Of a DNA stretch of 35,552 bases, positions 17,344 through 25,773 are shown in pieces; position 1 is the first letter of the stretch; each line of letters begins with the position of its first letter. Location: IMG/VR virus record IMGVR_UViG_3300018041_000024, positions 1 through 35,552 of that record; one strand, written 5' to 3'. The DNA comes from a virus. The notes under the pieces are model-generated. The model was not told the origin of the DNA, made no database searches, and was given only the letters and a program-made list of their open reading frames with translations. A program made the position numbers and the translations under genes.

Positions 17344-18411
17344 ATGGCTCTTACTTTCCCAGCTAGCCCTACAATTGGCGATGAATTTACAGGCGGCGGA
17401 TTTACATGGACTTGGACTGGCGCAAGCTGGGACAAGGTTACCGCCAGCGGCGGTGGCGGTGGAGCAAACGGGTTTTACCTATCCCTCGGCACCGCCGGAA
17501 ACACAAACTTTGAGCTAGTTTCCCCACAGCCTGCTGGCGTTTACTACATTTCAACTGAGCTTAGCGACACTACTTACGACATCTATGCAATAAACAGCTC
17601 TGGTGACTTGGTTGGCTATACAACTGGAGACAGGCTTGTTGCTACAGACGAAATTACTGATGTTGTTGTAATTGGCGGAACTAGCGATGATGTTGTTAAG
17701 TTTGAGACTCGCAGCACTACATTTACGACCTCAAAGAGCAACATTGACGATGGCGCACCAGCATTCATCACCAGCGTTAGCGTCAGCGAGCTTGAGAGCT
17801 TTGATGACACCACGGTTGTTACTGGTGGAAACTTTGCAACCGATGTCGAGGTTTACTTCGTAGGCACTGACGCCACAGACCGTGCAGCCAAGGTCATTGT
17901 ACGCAACTCTTCGACTGAGCTTGTAGTGACCAGGCCAGACGACATGCCTCCTGCCTACAACCCATACGACGTAAAGATTATCAACCCAGGCATCAACATC
18001 CCTGTCGAGGCTTCGACTCAGCACATTTTGGATGATGCAGTAACTTCTGGAACAAACCCAAGCTGGGTTACCACTTCTCCAATTTTCTGGGAGCAGGGGG
18101 CAACTACTGAAATTACCCTAGTTGCCGAAGACACTGAAGCGTCTGACATTGACTACGCTATCGTCTCAGGCTCCCTGTGGGCTGGGTTTTCGTTAGACGG
18201 AGAGACGGGAGTTATCACTGGTGACGACTCTGCGCTGAACTCTGGCGACTTGATGACCTTTACAGTTCGTGCAACAGACACAGCAGGAAACACTTCAGAC
18301 AGGTCGTTTGACGTCTATCTAAACAGCTATCCTGTTAACAGCTTCTACTTTGACCCATTTGCAGCAGCTGGGGACTTAGAAGATTTGTTGCTGTTTGACA
18401 TGAACCTGTAA
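17344..18411 (+). CDS. Tail fibre with TIG-like and cadherin-like Ig domains
   Basis: The product is 355 residues from the ATG at 17344 (M-A-L-T-F-P), with GGAG 8 nt upstream; an upstream in-frame ATG would overlap the previous gene without a binding site. Residues ~1-35 are a small fibre-attachment module (F-T-W-T-W-T-G-A-S-W). Residues ~140-225 resemble an IPT/TIG Ig fold. Residues ~235-335 resemble the bacterial He_PIG/cadherin-like type (FSLDGETGVITG; FTVRATDTAGNTSDRSFDVY). Phages display such Ig domains on the virion for weak binding to surface glycans. A short acidic hydrophobic tail ends the protein. Confidence 0.7.
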   Translation: MALTFPASPTIGDEFTGGGFTWTWTGASWDKVTASGGGGGANGFYLSLGTAGNTNFELVSPQPAGVYYISTELSDTTYDIYAINSSGDLVGYTTGDRLVATDEITDVVVIGGTSDDVVKFETRSTTFTTSKSNIDDGAPAFITSVSVSELESFDDTTVVTGGNFATDVEVYFVGTDATDRAAKVIVRNSSTELVVTRPDDMPPAYNPYDVKIINPGINIPVEASTQHILDDAVTSGTNPSWVTTSPIFWEQGATTEITLVAEDTEASDIDYAIVSGSLWAGFSLDGETGVITGDDSALNSGDLMTFTVRATDTAGNTSDRSFDVYLNSYPVNSFYFDPFAAAGDLEDLLLFDMNL

Positions 18412-18465
18412 AGAAAAACTGAATACTATCCGCTACAATAGAAACTAACTGAGCTAAGGAAAAAA

Positions 18466-18798
18466 ATGGCTTCTACATACAAGGTACTGGGTCAAACAAG
18501 GCCCGCCGACACATCTGTGGCTGACTTGTACACCGTACCAGCTGGTGGACAGGCAGTCATTTCAACCATCATCGTGGCGAACACTACTGCTACTGATGCA
18601 ACCTTCGACCTATACGTGCGCCCAGATGGCGCTACTGCAGATGAAGGTACCGCAATTGCTTTTGGCACAACCGTCAAGGCAAACACCTCGCAGTCAATCA
18701 CCGTTGGTGCAACTGCAGACGCTGCTGATGTTATCTCTGTTAAGTCTGGCACTGCAAGTGCAGTGACCTTTACTGCATTCGGATTGGAGATTGCATAA
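18466..18798 (+). CDS. Small beta-rich virion protein
   Basis: The product is 110 residues. The start Y-K-V-L-G-Q-T-R-P with L-Y-T-V-P-A-G-G-Q-A-V-I-S-T is a recurrent pattern in small phage structural proteins. The chain is almost all beta-strand, rich in Ala, Thr and Val. AAGGA lies 7 nt before the ATG. The stop overlaps the next ATG (ATAATG), so it is coupled to the propeller protein and may be a tail-fibre collar or decoration component. A TACAAT at 18434-18439 in the 54-bp leader could be a -10 box, but no matching -35 is seen. Confidence 0.65.
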   Translation: MASTYKVLGQTRPADTSVADLYTVPAGGQAVISTIIVANTTATDATFDLYVRPDGATADEGTAIAFGTTVKANTSQSITVGATADAADVISVKSGTASAVTFTAFGLEIA

Positions 18799-20255
18799 TG
18801 GGTATCGGTACAATTGGAGCGGTTTCCGCTTCAAGCTCTTTTCAGCCAGCTGGTTCAGCTGAGCTTGTCACCAGCCTCAAAGTCAAAGGTTTTGAGAAAT
18901 TTTCTCTAAGCGCTGGAAATTACGTTGTACATGCAGACCAGGAAATGGCTTTTTTTGACAATGGTAAATTTCTTGGCTACATTGAAAAAAATGGCTCTGG
19001 AGCAATTTCATTATCTGCAAGTTCTTCTAACGTTACCGCCGAAGCCTGCAGTATTAATTGGGAAAGAGTCGATACAGGCGGCGGGACATCAGTTCCAGCT
19101 TCTAGCCTTTACTCGTATAGGCCATATTCTTTTTCTACTGATGGGCAAACTGTTTGCGAGCTTCACACCAATAGCAACCTTTACGTTTCTACCGACGGCG
19201 GAGAGACGTACGGTTCTGCAATAGGTTACAACACCGTTTGGCCGAACGGCAACTCAAGTGGTTATCATGCTTGTAGTCCAGCTGTTGCTCCAAACGGAAC
19301 AATTTATGTTGCGCCGTATGCTCCACAGGGCGGCAGCAACAGGGTTTCATTCAGTACTGATAACGGAGCAACCTGGGGCACCATCGGCCGGCCAGACGCT
19401 AGCTACGATTACGGGGCGGCGGTAGGTCGTGTGGGGGACAAGATAGTTGTCGTATACTCATACAACAGCAATCAGTCTCAATCAATGATAGCAATTTTTG
19501 ACCCCTCTGTATCCACCTCAACTCCTCAACACTACTTTTACGTGACCGGTATTCACCCCAGTGGTTTCAACTTTAGTAGTGCAAGTTATTACATGGGTAT
19601 TGCTCCGATACCGGGGTCAAACCGAGCAAGAGTACTCTGGTATGACAACACATCTAGCACTAGCTATACATATAGGTACTACGACTTAAATCTAGACTCC
19701 ATGCCTAGCAATGCCAGCAGCGGTGGCTACACTGGCAGCACCTACGGAATAGATAGCCAGCCGCAGCAAAACGCGTACTATTTTGGTGAGCCAGAAAAGC
19801 AAAAAGTGTTTTTCCCATATCACACACAGGCTACTTACGCCGCTGGTTACGTAGGGAGTGCCTACCTTGATGGCACAGGCGCACACTGGACTTATTGGGC
19901 GCATTACTCGCATCAAGGAGAAGGAAGTTATAGCACTGCTTATTCGTCAACAAATTCAGCTTTTGGACTAAATAATGCTTTTGTTCCAACTTCGAGGACA
20001 AATGTTAGGGCTGGCGATACTGCCAATGTGAGTACCTTTTATGCAACTACATTTATATTCGACCAATATACTAACTCAGCGGCAAACATGTATAGCATAA
20101 ACCGTGATGTTAACACTCACAGGATTTCTCCAGAGCCAAAGGAGGGCAGCTCGAGTTACCGTGCAAAGAAATTGCCTAGTGGTGACTATATTCTGCCTGG
20201 CAGAAACTTCAAAGCAAAACCTGCTAGTGTTTACATTTACTCGGAGGTCGCATAA
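18798..20255 (+). CDS. Asp-box beta-propeller, sialidase-like receptor-binding protein
   Basis: The product is 485 residues. After a ~100-residue beta-rich anchor it carries two Asp-box motifs, STDGGETY (131-138) and STDNGATW (186-193), the signature of sialidase/BNR-type propellers. The rest repeats strand-turn units rich in Tyr, Ser, Asn and Gly. The arginine triad of true sialidases could not be assigned by eye, so it may bind rather than cleave glycans. It is the largest protein of the rightward fibre block and the best candidate for host recognition. Confidence 0.6.
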   Translation: MGIGTIGAVSASSSFQPAGSAELVTSLKVKGFEKFSLSAGNYVVHADQEMAFFDNGKFLGYIEKNGSGAISLSASSSNVTAEACSINWERVDTGGGTSVPASSLYSYRPYSFSTDGQTVCELHTNSNLYVSTDGGETYGSAIGYNTVWPNGNSSGYHACSPAVAPNGTIYVAPYAPQGGSNRVSFSTDNGATWGTIGRPDASYDYGAAVGRVGDKIVVVYSYNSNQSQSMIAIFDPSVSTSTPQHYFYVTGIHPSGFNFSSASYYMGIAPIPGSNRARVLWYDNTSSTSYTYRYYDLNLDSMPSNASSGGYTGSTYGIDSQPQQNAYYFGEPEKQKVFFPYHTQATYAAGYVGSAYLDGTGAHWTYWAHYSHQGEGSYSTAYSSTNSAFGLNNAFVPTSRTNVRAGDTANVSTFYATTFIFDQYTNSAANMYSINRDVNTHRISPEPKEGSSSYRAKKLPSGDYILPGRNFKAKPASVYIYSEVA

Positions 20256-20503
20256 TGACACAGAAAAAAATTACAATTATTGAAACAGAAAATGGCAGTC
20301 ACTACGTTGAGCAAGAGGGTTCAATGCCCTTGACAAATCTTCCTTCAGATTTGGAAGAAACTCTCAGCATAATTAAGCCAACAACCGATGGTGAGATTGA
20401 GCTTCCAGATGGTTCGGTAATTACTGGCACTATGAATGATTTCATAATTCCAGAAGTTACAGTAGAAGAGCCAGCTGCAATTACTGAGGAGCCAAGTGCC
20501 TAA
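20255..20503 (+). CDS. Small acidic protein, unknown
   Basis: The product is 82 residues with 15 or more acidic side chains (PDGSVITGTMNDFIIPEVTV) and ends in a Glu/Pro/Ala-rich tail. The ATG overlaps the stop of the propeller gene, so it is translated with it. It may be a fibre chaperone or assembly factor by position; there is no recognised domain. Confidence 0.65.
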   Translation: MTQKKITIIETENGSHYVEQEGSMPLTNLPSDLEETLSIIKPTTDGEIELPDGSVITGTMNDFIIPEVTVEEPAAITEEPSA

Positions 20504-20750
20504 GCTAAGAAACGTTGTAACAGGCGTAGTGAAGGACTTGCCCGCCCGCTACGTCGGGCTGTACCCCTACGAGCTTGTTGAGGACGAGCTTGAGGCCGTG
20601 GACGTTAGCGGCTACGTTGAGGGCGCTAAGGACGGCGATGGCGATGGTCTTGTTCAGGACGGCACCCCCTTCCAGCGCGAAGAGGGCGCCGAGCTAAGCG
20701 AAGACGAAAAAGTCGAAGCAGTTAAGAAGTCTAGAAAAAAGTCAAAGTAG
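20496..20750 (+). CDS. Small protein with EF-hand-like calcium loop
   Basis: The product is 84 residues starting at a GTG (20496) 5 nt after GAGGAG, overlapping the previous stop by 8 bp. Residues ~46-57 read DGDGDGLVQDGT, a D-x-D-x-D-G calcium-binding loop as in dockerin/EF-hand-like phage proteins, followed by acidic then Lys-rich ends. The N-terminus (VVKDLPARYVGLYPYELVED) resembles small phage head/tail accessory proteins. Role unknown; calcium binding is inferred from the loop. Confidence 0.65.
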   Translation: MPKLRNVVTGVVKDLPARYVGLYPYELVEDELEAVDVSGYVEGAKDGDGDGLVQDGTPFQREEGAELSEDEKVEAVKKSRKKSK

Positions 20751-20760
20751 CTGTTATAGT
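20732..20760 (+). promoter_or_regulatory. Possible promoter for the HTH-phosphoesterase pair
   Basis: TATAGT at 20755-20760 as -10 and TAGAAA at 20732-20737 as -35 with a 17-bp spacer, in the 41-bp gap before the HTH gene and overlapping the end of the previous gene. Four of six -35 positions match a housekeeping consensus. Eye-based only. Confidence 0.3.
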
Positions 20761-20791
20761 ACATTCAAGCAAACCTTTAAGGAGAACTTGA

Positions 20792-21022
20792 ATGTTAGAA
20801 GGACTTGCACCCAAACAGAGAGAGCATATCTGCTCTTTGATGCAGAAGGCTGCTGAAGAGCTTGACTCAACTGACCTGGAAATCCTTGTAAACGCCTTAA
20901 ACGATAAGCGCTTTTCCAACAACGGCCTGGCTGAGTCTCTTACTGAGAGGGGCTTCAAGGCTACGGAAACGCAAGTTCGCAGGCACAGAGTAAAGAAATG
21001 TGCTTGCCATTATGCTGGGTAG
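20792..21022 (+). CDS. HTH DNA-binding protein (candidate small terminase or regulator)
   Basis: The product is 76 residues with AAGGAG 7 nt before the ATG. The predicted fold is helical with a helix-turn-helix-like second half (NNGLAESLTERGFKATETQV, then R-R-H-R) and a C-terminal C-A-C. The pattern of a short N-terminal helix (LAPKQREHICSLMQ) and a C-terminal R-x-H-R is seen in small phage HTH proteins. As the only such protein in the late blocks it could be the missing small terminase subunit; a transcription factor is equally possible. Confidence 0.6.
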   Translation: MLEGLAPKQREHICSLMQKAAEELDSTDLEILVNALNDKRFSNNGLAESLTERGFKATETQVRRHRVKKCACHYAG

Positions 21023-21989
21023 CCTAAGGCCAGAGCCACAGTGGGACTTGATTCATCAAGCCCAGCCTGTGGTTATCACAGCACCAAAGCCTGCTAAGCA
21101 GGTAAAAACAAAGCACAAAGTCGCCATAGCGTTGCCTGACCCTCAGATTGGGGGCAGGCAGCTCTTTGACGTTGGCTGGGATGCTTTCCACGATGAAGCT
21201 GCCATGGACGTGGCGCTTCAATTGATTTCTTATCTAGAAGAGACAGACAGGGTTGACTGGGTAATAAACCTAGGCGACTTCCTTGACCTTCCATCTCAAG
21301 GCCGATTTGACCAAGAGGCTGGCTTTGCCGGGACAACCCAGAAAGCTATTGACCGCGGACATCTGTTCCTGCAGCAACAGCGTGCAGCCGCTGGCCCTAA
21401 AGCCGATATTGTTCTCATTGAGGGTAACCACGACCGCCGTATGGAGAAGTTTATTCTCTCTAATTCTGCGTCTGCGTGGGGGCTGAAGCGTGCTAACATG
21501 GACGAGCTGCCCGTAATGAGCATTCCCTATCTTTTGCGTTTGGATGAAATAGGAGTCGAGTACATTGACGCATACCCCGCAGGGGCCTTCTGGCTCACCC
21601 CAACATTCAGAGCAATCCATGGAAACAAAGCAAGGTCAAACGGCTCGACAGCGGCGGCTTACACGAATGAGAGTCCCCATATCTCTACCATTTTCGGCCA
21701 TAGCCACAGACTCGAAATCCAATCCCGCACTGTATTTGACGGCAGAGGAGCTATCAGTTCCGTTGCAGTCTCACCTGGATGCCTTTGCCGAGTCGATGGC
21801 GCAGTCCCTTCAGTTAATGGAAGCACTCACACGGACGGAAGCCCAGCGAAACACTTCGAGAACTGGCAGCAAGGCATCACAGTAATCACAGTTGATGCTG
21901 AGGAAAAAGCTTTTGTTGAGCTAGTACAGATACGTGATGGAGAAGCTTGGTTCAGGGGCAAGCACTTTAAGGCTAATCGTCGAGCTTAG
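21012..21989 (+). CDS. Calcineurin-like metallophosphoesterase
   Basis: The product is 325 residues from the ATG at 21012; a GTG at 21000 is an alternative and neither has a clear Shine-Dalgarno. All metal-binding motifs are present: D-P-Q (43-45), G-D-F-L-D (88-92), G-N-H-D (138-141), H203 in I-H-G-N, and G-H-S-H (229-232). Two-metal phosphoesterases of this family act on nucleotides, phosphoproteins, lipids or DNA ends. The substrate is not readable here. It ends in a 17-bp tail-to-tail overlap with the HNH gene and is coupled to the HTH gene upstream. Confidence 0.85.
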   Translation: MLGSLRPEPQWDLIHQAQPVVITAPKPAKQVKTKHKVAIALPDPQIGGRQLFDVGWDAFHDEAAMDVALQLISYLEETDRVDWVINLGDFLDLPSQGRFDQEAGFAGTTQKAIDRGHLFLQQQRAAAGPKADIVLIEGNHDRRMEKFILSNSASAWGLKRANMDELPVMSIPYLLRLDEIGVEYIDAYPAGAFWLTPTFRAIHGNKARSNGSTAAAYTNESPHISTIFGHSHRLEIQSRTVFDGRGAISSVAVSPGCLCRVDGAVPSVNGSTHTDGSPAKHFENWQQGITVITVDAEEKAFVELVQIRDGEAWFRGKHFKANRRA

Positions 21990-22635
21990 GCAATGTGCCG
22001 TGGCGACGAGCCTCATCTCGTCTACGTTTATCTTCAACGTGAACTTCCTCGTCTGGTGCTAGCGTGACCGTGTCGTGAGGGATTGGCTCCATTGGGTTGC
22101 CGTCATCATCTAACGGCCAGAACGGAACAGAAGCATCGACTTTGCCATCCTCTGTGACTGGTCTTTCCCCGTAATACTTATCATTTGCACCATGCCAACG
22201 ATTGTGACATTCAGCGCAAATACGGTGTATGTTTCCCTCAACATTGCGCATCGTGTTTTTATCGGGGCCGTGATGTATAGCCTCTGCAGGATGCCCTGGA
22301 CAGCCAATGATTGGTTCAACACCTCCGCCAGCGTAACGAAGCCAGGCCCACTCGCAGACCATCCCTGCGTTAATAGGAAACTTCTTAGCCGCCTCTTTGC
22401 GTCCAGTCGAAATAGGGTCAGCATATTCATCCAGAGCCTTCGACCCAGTATAGCCTTCGAAGTACGCTTCGATTTCCTCCTCAATGGCATCTACAGGCCC
22501 CTTTCCGCCATCCATAGAGAATGCGCCATTGCAGCAGCAAAAGGCGTCTTCAGCAAGATTATCATCCCACATCTCCTGGCATTCGTCATGATAGCCAGCT
22601 TTGCAGGCGAGGCAAGCTTCTTTAGTCTTCTTCAT
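21973..22635 (-). CDS. HNH endonuclease-like zinc protein
   Basis: The product is 220 residues from the ATG at 22635, overlapping the primase stop by 14 bp; a TTG at 22644 is less likely. An N-terminal Cys cluster (CLACKAGYHDEC, then C-C-C) precedes the nuclease-like core with A-I-H-H-G-P-D-K-N and IHRICAECHNRWHG, which supply HNH-type His/Asn/His and zinc Cys residues. Such proteins nick or cut DNA and often serve in packaging or as homing enzymes. It is the last gene of the leftward replication operon and not beside TerL, so its role is open. Confidence 0.75.
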   Translation of the reverse strand: MKKTKEACLACKAGYHDECQEMWDDNLAEDAFCCCNGAFSMDGGKGPVDAIEEEIEAYFEGYTGSKALDEYADPISTGRKEAAKKFPINAGMVCEWAWLRYAGGGVEPIIGCPGHPAEAIHHGPDKNTMRNVEGNIHRICAECHNRWHGANDKYYGERPVTEDGKVDASVPFWPLDDDGNPMEPIPHDTVTLAPDEEVHVEDKRRRDEARRHGTLPKLDD

Positions 22636-25111
22636 CCCTACCAAATTCTACTTTGTACAGGTAGATTCCCTGATAGGCGCGGCGACCGTGTGCAGCACGT
22701 ATTGGGGATATCGGAAGCCTCATTCGCAGCTCTCGGATGAATGGGGTCATAGCGAGCGCCGTCTCTCCTTCTTCCTGGCACCACTGTCTGTAAGAGTGCA
22801 GCAAGTCGGAGGAGTTGACGGAAGCCAATGCGTTCTGAGCAACACAGTCCTCGATGTACTTGGACATGTGGTCTTCTTCGAAGCGGTATTCTGTGGTTGC
22901 AAGCTTGACCGAGTTAGGCTCAGTAAGTCCTTGTGCAAGAACTCTCTTGGCACCCTCAATCATCCAAGCTAGGACACCTGGCCCCTCTTCTTTTACAATC
23001 TCTTCTGCCAAGCCCTGTTTCTGCAAAGCATCAGGTACTTGGTAGCTAAAGTCAATCTTCCTGAGTCTTCTCCAGAAACCAGAGCCACCAGAACGAACCG
23101 AAGGTAGGTGGTTCAGGGCTAGGAACAGCGTGTGAGACGGCTTGAAGTCAAAGAAGTCCTTGTACATCTTGCGTGCAGAGATGATGTCTCCACCGGTAAG
23201 CATCTTGACCCTAGACTCGTTGAACCTTCCGTCAGGCCTCGTCTCAGAAGCAATTGCCATACGAACACCTCGTAGGTTTGCAATCTCTGTTGAGTGCTGG
23301 ACGCTGTTGCTATCAAGCAGGAAGTTTTCAGGCATTGTCCTGGCGTAAGAGCCCAGAATCTTGGCTGCAATGTCTAGCAGGGTGGACTTACCATTGGCAC
23401 CCACACCTACCAGAACTGGCAGCACGTGCCACCTAACTTCCCCAATAAGGGCCACGCCCAGAAGCTCCTGGATATAAGAGATTCTGTCGTCGTCAGTGAT
23501 GACAAGCTTCAGGAACTCCTCCCATTTGGGCGTGGCTGTTTTGGCTGGCGCTACTGCCGTCTGCATGGTGTTGAAGTCCTCGAAAGGGTCAGCTTCACGC
23601 AAAACGCCAGTGGCCAAATCTACAATTCCATTTGGCGTACAGAGTTCTGTGGGATTGGCGTCGAGAAGATGTGGCTCGACAATGATGTCAGGAACTGCCT
23701 CGGCTAGGCCGACAGCATTGCTGATGGATGCGCGGGATAGTGAGCGCTTAGTCCAGTCAAGCCCAGCTTTTGTGCCGTCTTTTGCACCAAAGGCTAGGGC
23801 TGATTCTGCTGCAAGCCTTTCGACGCCTCTTGAGCTGTCCGATTTGTAGCTGCTGTTCTCCCACTTGTGCCATCCAAGTTCAGGCACGTAAATAAACTTG
23901 CCCCTTGCCACGTCGGCTAAGCGCTCTGCGTTAGCGACATCGGTGTACTTGAACGAGTCCATTGGCAGCACGATTTCTGCTGGCTGAGTGGACAACGCCA
24001 AGCTACCGCTGGTACTTGCTGGCTCGGAGCTGCGCTCTTTTGGGAGGTCAGGTACTGAACTTAGGTGCAGCTTGTGCACGTGATTGCGTACCTCGCTGGC
24101 TACCTTAGCTTCGTCAAAGGTTGAGACGAGCTGCTTGGCCCAGCGGAACGCCGTCTGAACCTCTCCTGGATTCGGTTTACGGCGCTCGCCGGAATCTAAT
24201 AGGTCTAAGAACTTTGCTTCGACAAGACGAGACGCCTCAGCAAACCCATCCTGAGTGAAGCACCCGTGCCTGACAGAAGCGTAGAGTTTAATTGCGGTTG
24301 AAACAAGCCAGGGATGACGCGCCTTTGGTCTTGCCTTATCGATGGAATCCACAAGTGAAAGAGTCCACGTACAGTCCTCTGACGCAACGCGCCAATCTTC
24401 TGGTGGCGATACAACGACAAACTCACCAACAGTCGTGTTGTCAGATACAAATCCGTACGACTCGAGCGCCTCAACAACTTCTGATAGCTGAAGCGGGTAG
24501 GTGTGGTCATTGAACTCAACCTGTACGGGGATGGGGTTGGAAGCATCCTTGTGATTTATTGTACCTGGAGCACGCAAAACACGGGGTAGGTCTGACACAT
24601 TGTCGACCTTGCCACCAAATATCTCAGCGGTTCTCTGGACTAGCTGTCCAAACCTGCGGGAGATTCCAGCAATCATTGAGCGGTTTAGGTCGTCAATGTC
24701 GCCGTCTTCGATAGCCCAGTATGGCTGCAGGCCGTGCCCTGAGTGCACGATTGCAACTGGCTGGCAGTTCAGAATGTCAGATAGGGCGGCGATAACCTCG
24801 CGTGCCGTAGCTTCGTCTCCGATTCCCTCGTCTTTGAAGTCGAGGTCTGCCCATAGGGCGTTAAGTCTTGTGATGTCATTGACATCGCCTCGGGTGTTAT
24901 TCGAGGTAATTGTTGCTTCGTCAACAGAGTTGACCATGGTGTAGACGTTCATGCCGTTGGCAGTTAGCGTCTGTGCAAATATATCCGCATTCGATAGCGG
25001 AAGCATCTTAGAAGTCCACGAATTTTGGGGGCCAAAGTAGCAGACAGTTACCTTGTCTGACTCGGTTTTTCCTAGCCTCGTGAACAGTTCCAGAATGGGT
25101 CTGTCGTTCAC
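22622..25111 (-). CDS. Bifunctional primase/polymerase-helicase (AEP-like + D5/SF3)
   Basis: The product is 829 residues starting at a GTG with AAGGAG 5 nt upstream. The N-terminal ~210 residues look like an AEP-type primase (WADLDFK 87-93, HSGHGLQPYW 123-132, V-L-R-A-P-G-T-I-N-H-K near 178-188). The C-terminal ~300 residues are a D5/SF3 helicase with Walker A GVGANGKST (569-577), Walker B-like V-R-M-A-I-A-S-E (616-623) and sensor A-L-N-H-L-P (665-670). It opens the origin, unwinds and primes. No family-A, -B or -C polymerase was recognised in the window. Confidence 0.9.
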   Translation of the reverse strand: MNDRPILELFTRLGKTESDKVTVCYFGPQNSWTSKMLPLSNADIFAQTLTANGMNVYTMVNSVDEATITSNNTRGDVNDITRLNALWADLDFKDEGIGDEATAREVIAALSDILNCQPVAIVHSGHGLQPYWAIEDGDIDDLNRSMIAGISRRFGQLVQRTAEIFGGKVDNVSDLPRVLRAPGTINHKDASNPIPVQVEFNDHTYPLQLSEVVEALESYGFVSDNTTVGEFVVVSPPEDWRVASEDCTWTLSLVDSIDKARPKARHPWLVSTAIKLYASVRHGCFTQDGFAEASRLVEAKFLDLLDSGERRKPNPGEVQTAFRWAKQLVSTFDEAKVASEVRNHVHKLHLSSVPDLPKERSSEPASTSGSLALSTQPAEIVLPMDSFKYTDVANAERLADVARGKFIYVPELGWHKWENSSYKSDSSRGVERLAAESALAFGAKDGTKAGLDWTKRSLSRASISNAVGLAEAVPDIIVEPHLLDANPTELCTPNGIVDLATGVLREADPFEDFNTMQTAVAPAKTATPKWEEFLKLVITDDDRISYIQELLGVALIGEVRWHVLPVLVGVGANGKSTLLDIAAKILGSYARTMPENFLLDSNSVQHSTEIANLRGVRMAIASETRPDGRFNESRVKMLTGGDIISARKMYKDFFDFKPSHTLFLALNHLPSVRSGGSGFWRRLRKIDFSYQVPDALQKQGLAEEIVKEEGPGVLAWMIEGAKRVLAQGLTEPNSVKLATTEYRFEEDHMSKYIEDCVAQNALASVNSSDLLHSYRQWCQEEGETALAMTPFIRELRMRLPISPIRAAHGRRAYQGIYLYKVEFGRDEED

Positions 25112-25133
25112 TTTAACTCCTTAGGAAGAGAGC

Positions 25134-25169
25134 GACCCCGAGAGGAAAGGAGACGAAACTCTCGGGGTC
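25134..25169 (-). terminator. Perfect 11-bp hairpin before the primase gene
   Basis: GACCCCGAGAG (25134-25144) and CTCTCGGGGTC (25159-25169) form a perfect 11-bp stem with a 14-nt loop in the 75-bp gap between the ssDNA-binding candidate and the primase gene. No T-tract follows in the transcribed direction. A leaky terminator or an RNA-processing/stability hairpin are the main options. Confidence 0.5.
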
Positions 25170-25186
25170 TACCCTAGTGTAGCAAA

Positions 25187-25765
25187 TTAGATTAGCTCTA
25201 GGACTTCCGACTCAACGATGTCCTGAGGTATTTGAGTGGCCAGAGCAATCTGGTCGGCAGATACACCAGAAGCCGCGAGGCTCTTGGCTAGGTCTACCTT
25301 ATCCGCTGGATAGTCAGAAAGTCCTGACTTCCCCTTGGACTTGGCTGGGGACTTGGCAGCAGGCTTCTTCTCTGCTGGAGCATCGAACTGGTCTTGTGCA
25401 AAGTACGCACGTGCAGCCTGAGCGTCGTCCTCAGTGAACGGTGTAAGAATAAACGGTGCTGACTGACCTGGCTTGGATGTGCCACGGCCTAGTCGACCAA
25501 GGACTGGCTTGCTGTTGCCAACAGATGGCTTGAGCGTACCAATCAGAGCAGACTGGAAGAACAGAACATTGTCGTGCTCCTCGTATCCGTTCTCGCCGTC
25601 CAGCACGACTACACGGGCAGCGATAGCGTCGCTCTCGCCATAGTCGGTCTTGATGCCGGTACGGTGTTCCGTAGGCCAAACCAATAGCAGGTGGCCTTGG
25701 TAATCTGCAGGGCGGAACGTGCTACCCGCTGCAGGTTGTGAGAAGTTATCTTCGAAGTAGGTCAC
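25187..25765 (-). CDS. Candidate ssDNA-binding or replication accessory protein
   Basis: The product is 192 residues from a GTG with AGGAG 5 nt upstream. The N-terminal ~110 residues are beta-rich (HLLLVWPTEHRTGIKTDYG; AIAARVVVLDGE; DNVLFFQSALIGTL) and could form an OB-like core. A Lys/Ala/Pro-rich linker (KKPAAKSPAKSKGKSG) and a small helical domain follow. The position between primase-helicase and a Cas4-like exonuclease, plus the basic linker, suggest ssDNA binding. No signature confirms it. Confidence 0.6.
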   Translation of the reverse strand: MTYFEDNFSQPAAGSTFRPADYQGHLLLVWPTEHRTGIKTDYGESDAIAARVVVLDGENGYEEHDNVLFFQSALIGTLKPSVGNSKPVLGRLGRGTSKPGQSAPFILTPFTEDDAQAARAYFAQDQFDAPAEKKPAAKSPAKSKGKSGLSDYPADKVDLAKSLAASGVSADQIALATQIPQDIVESEVLELI

Positions 25766-25773
25766 TTCGTCTC

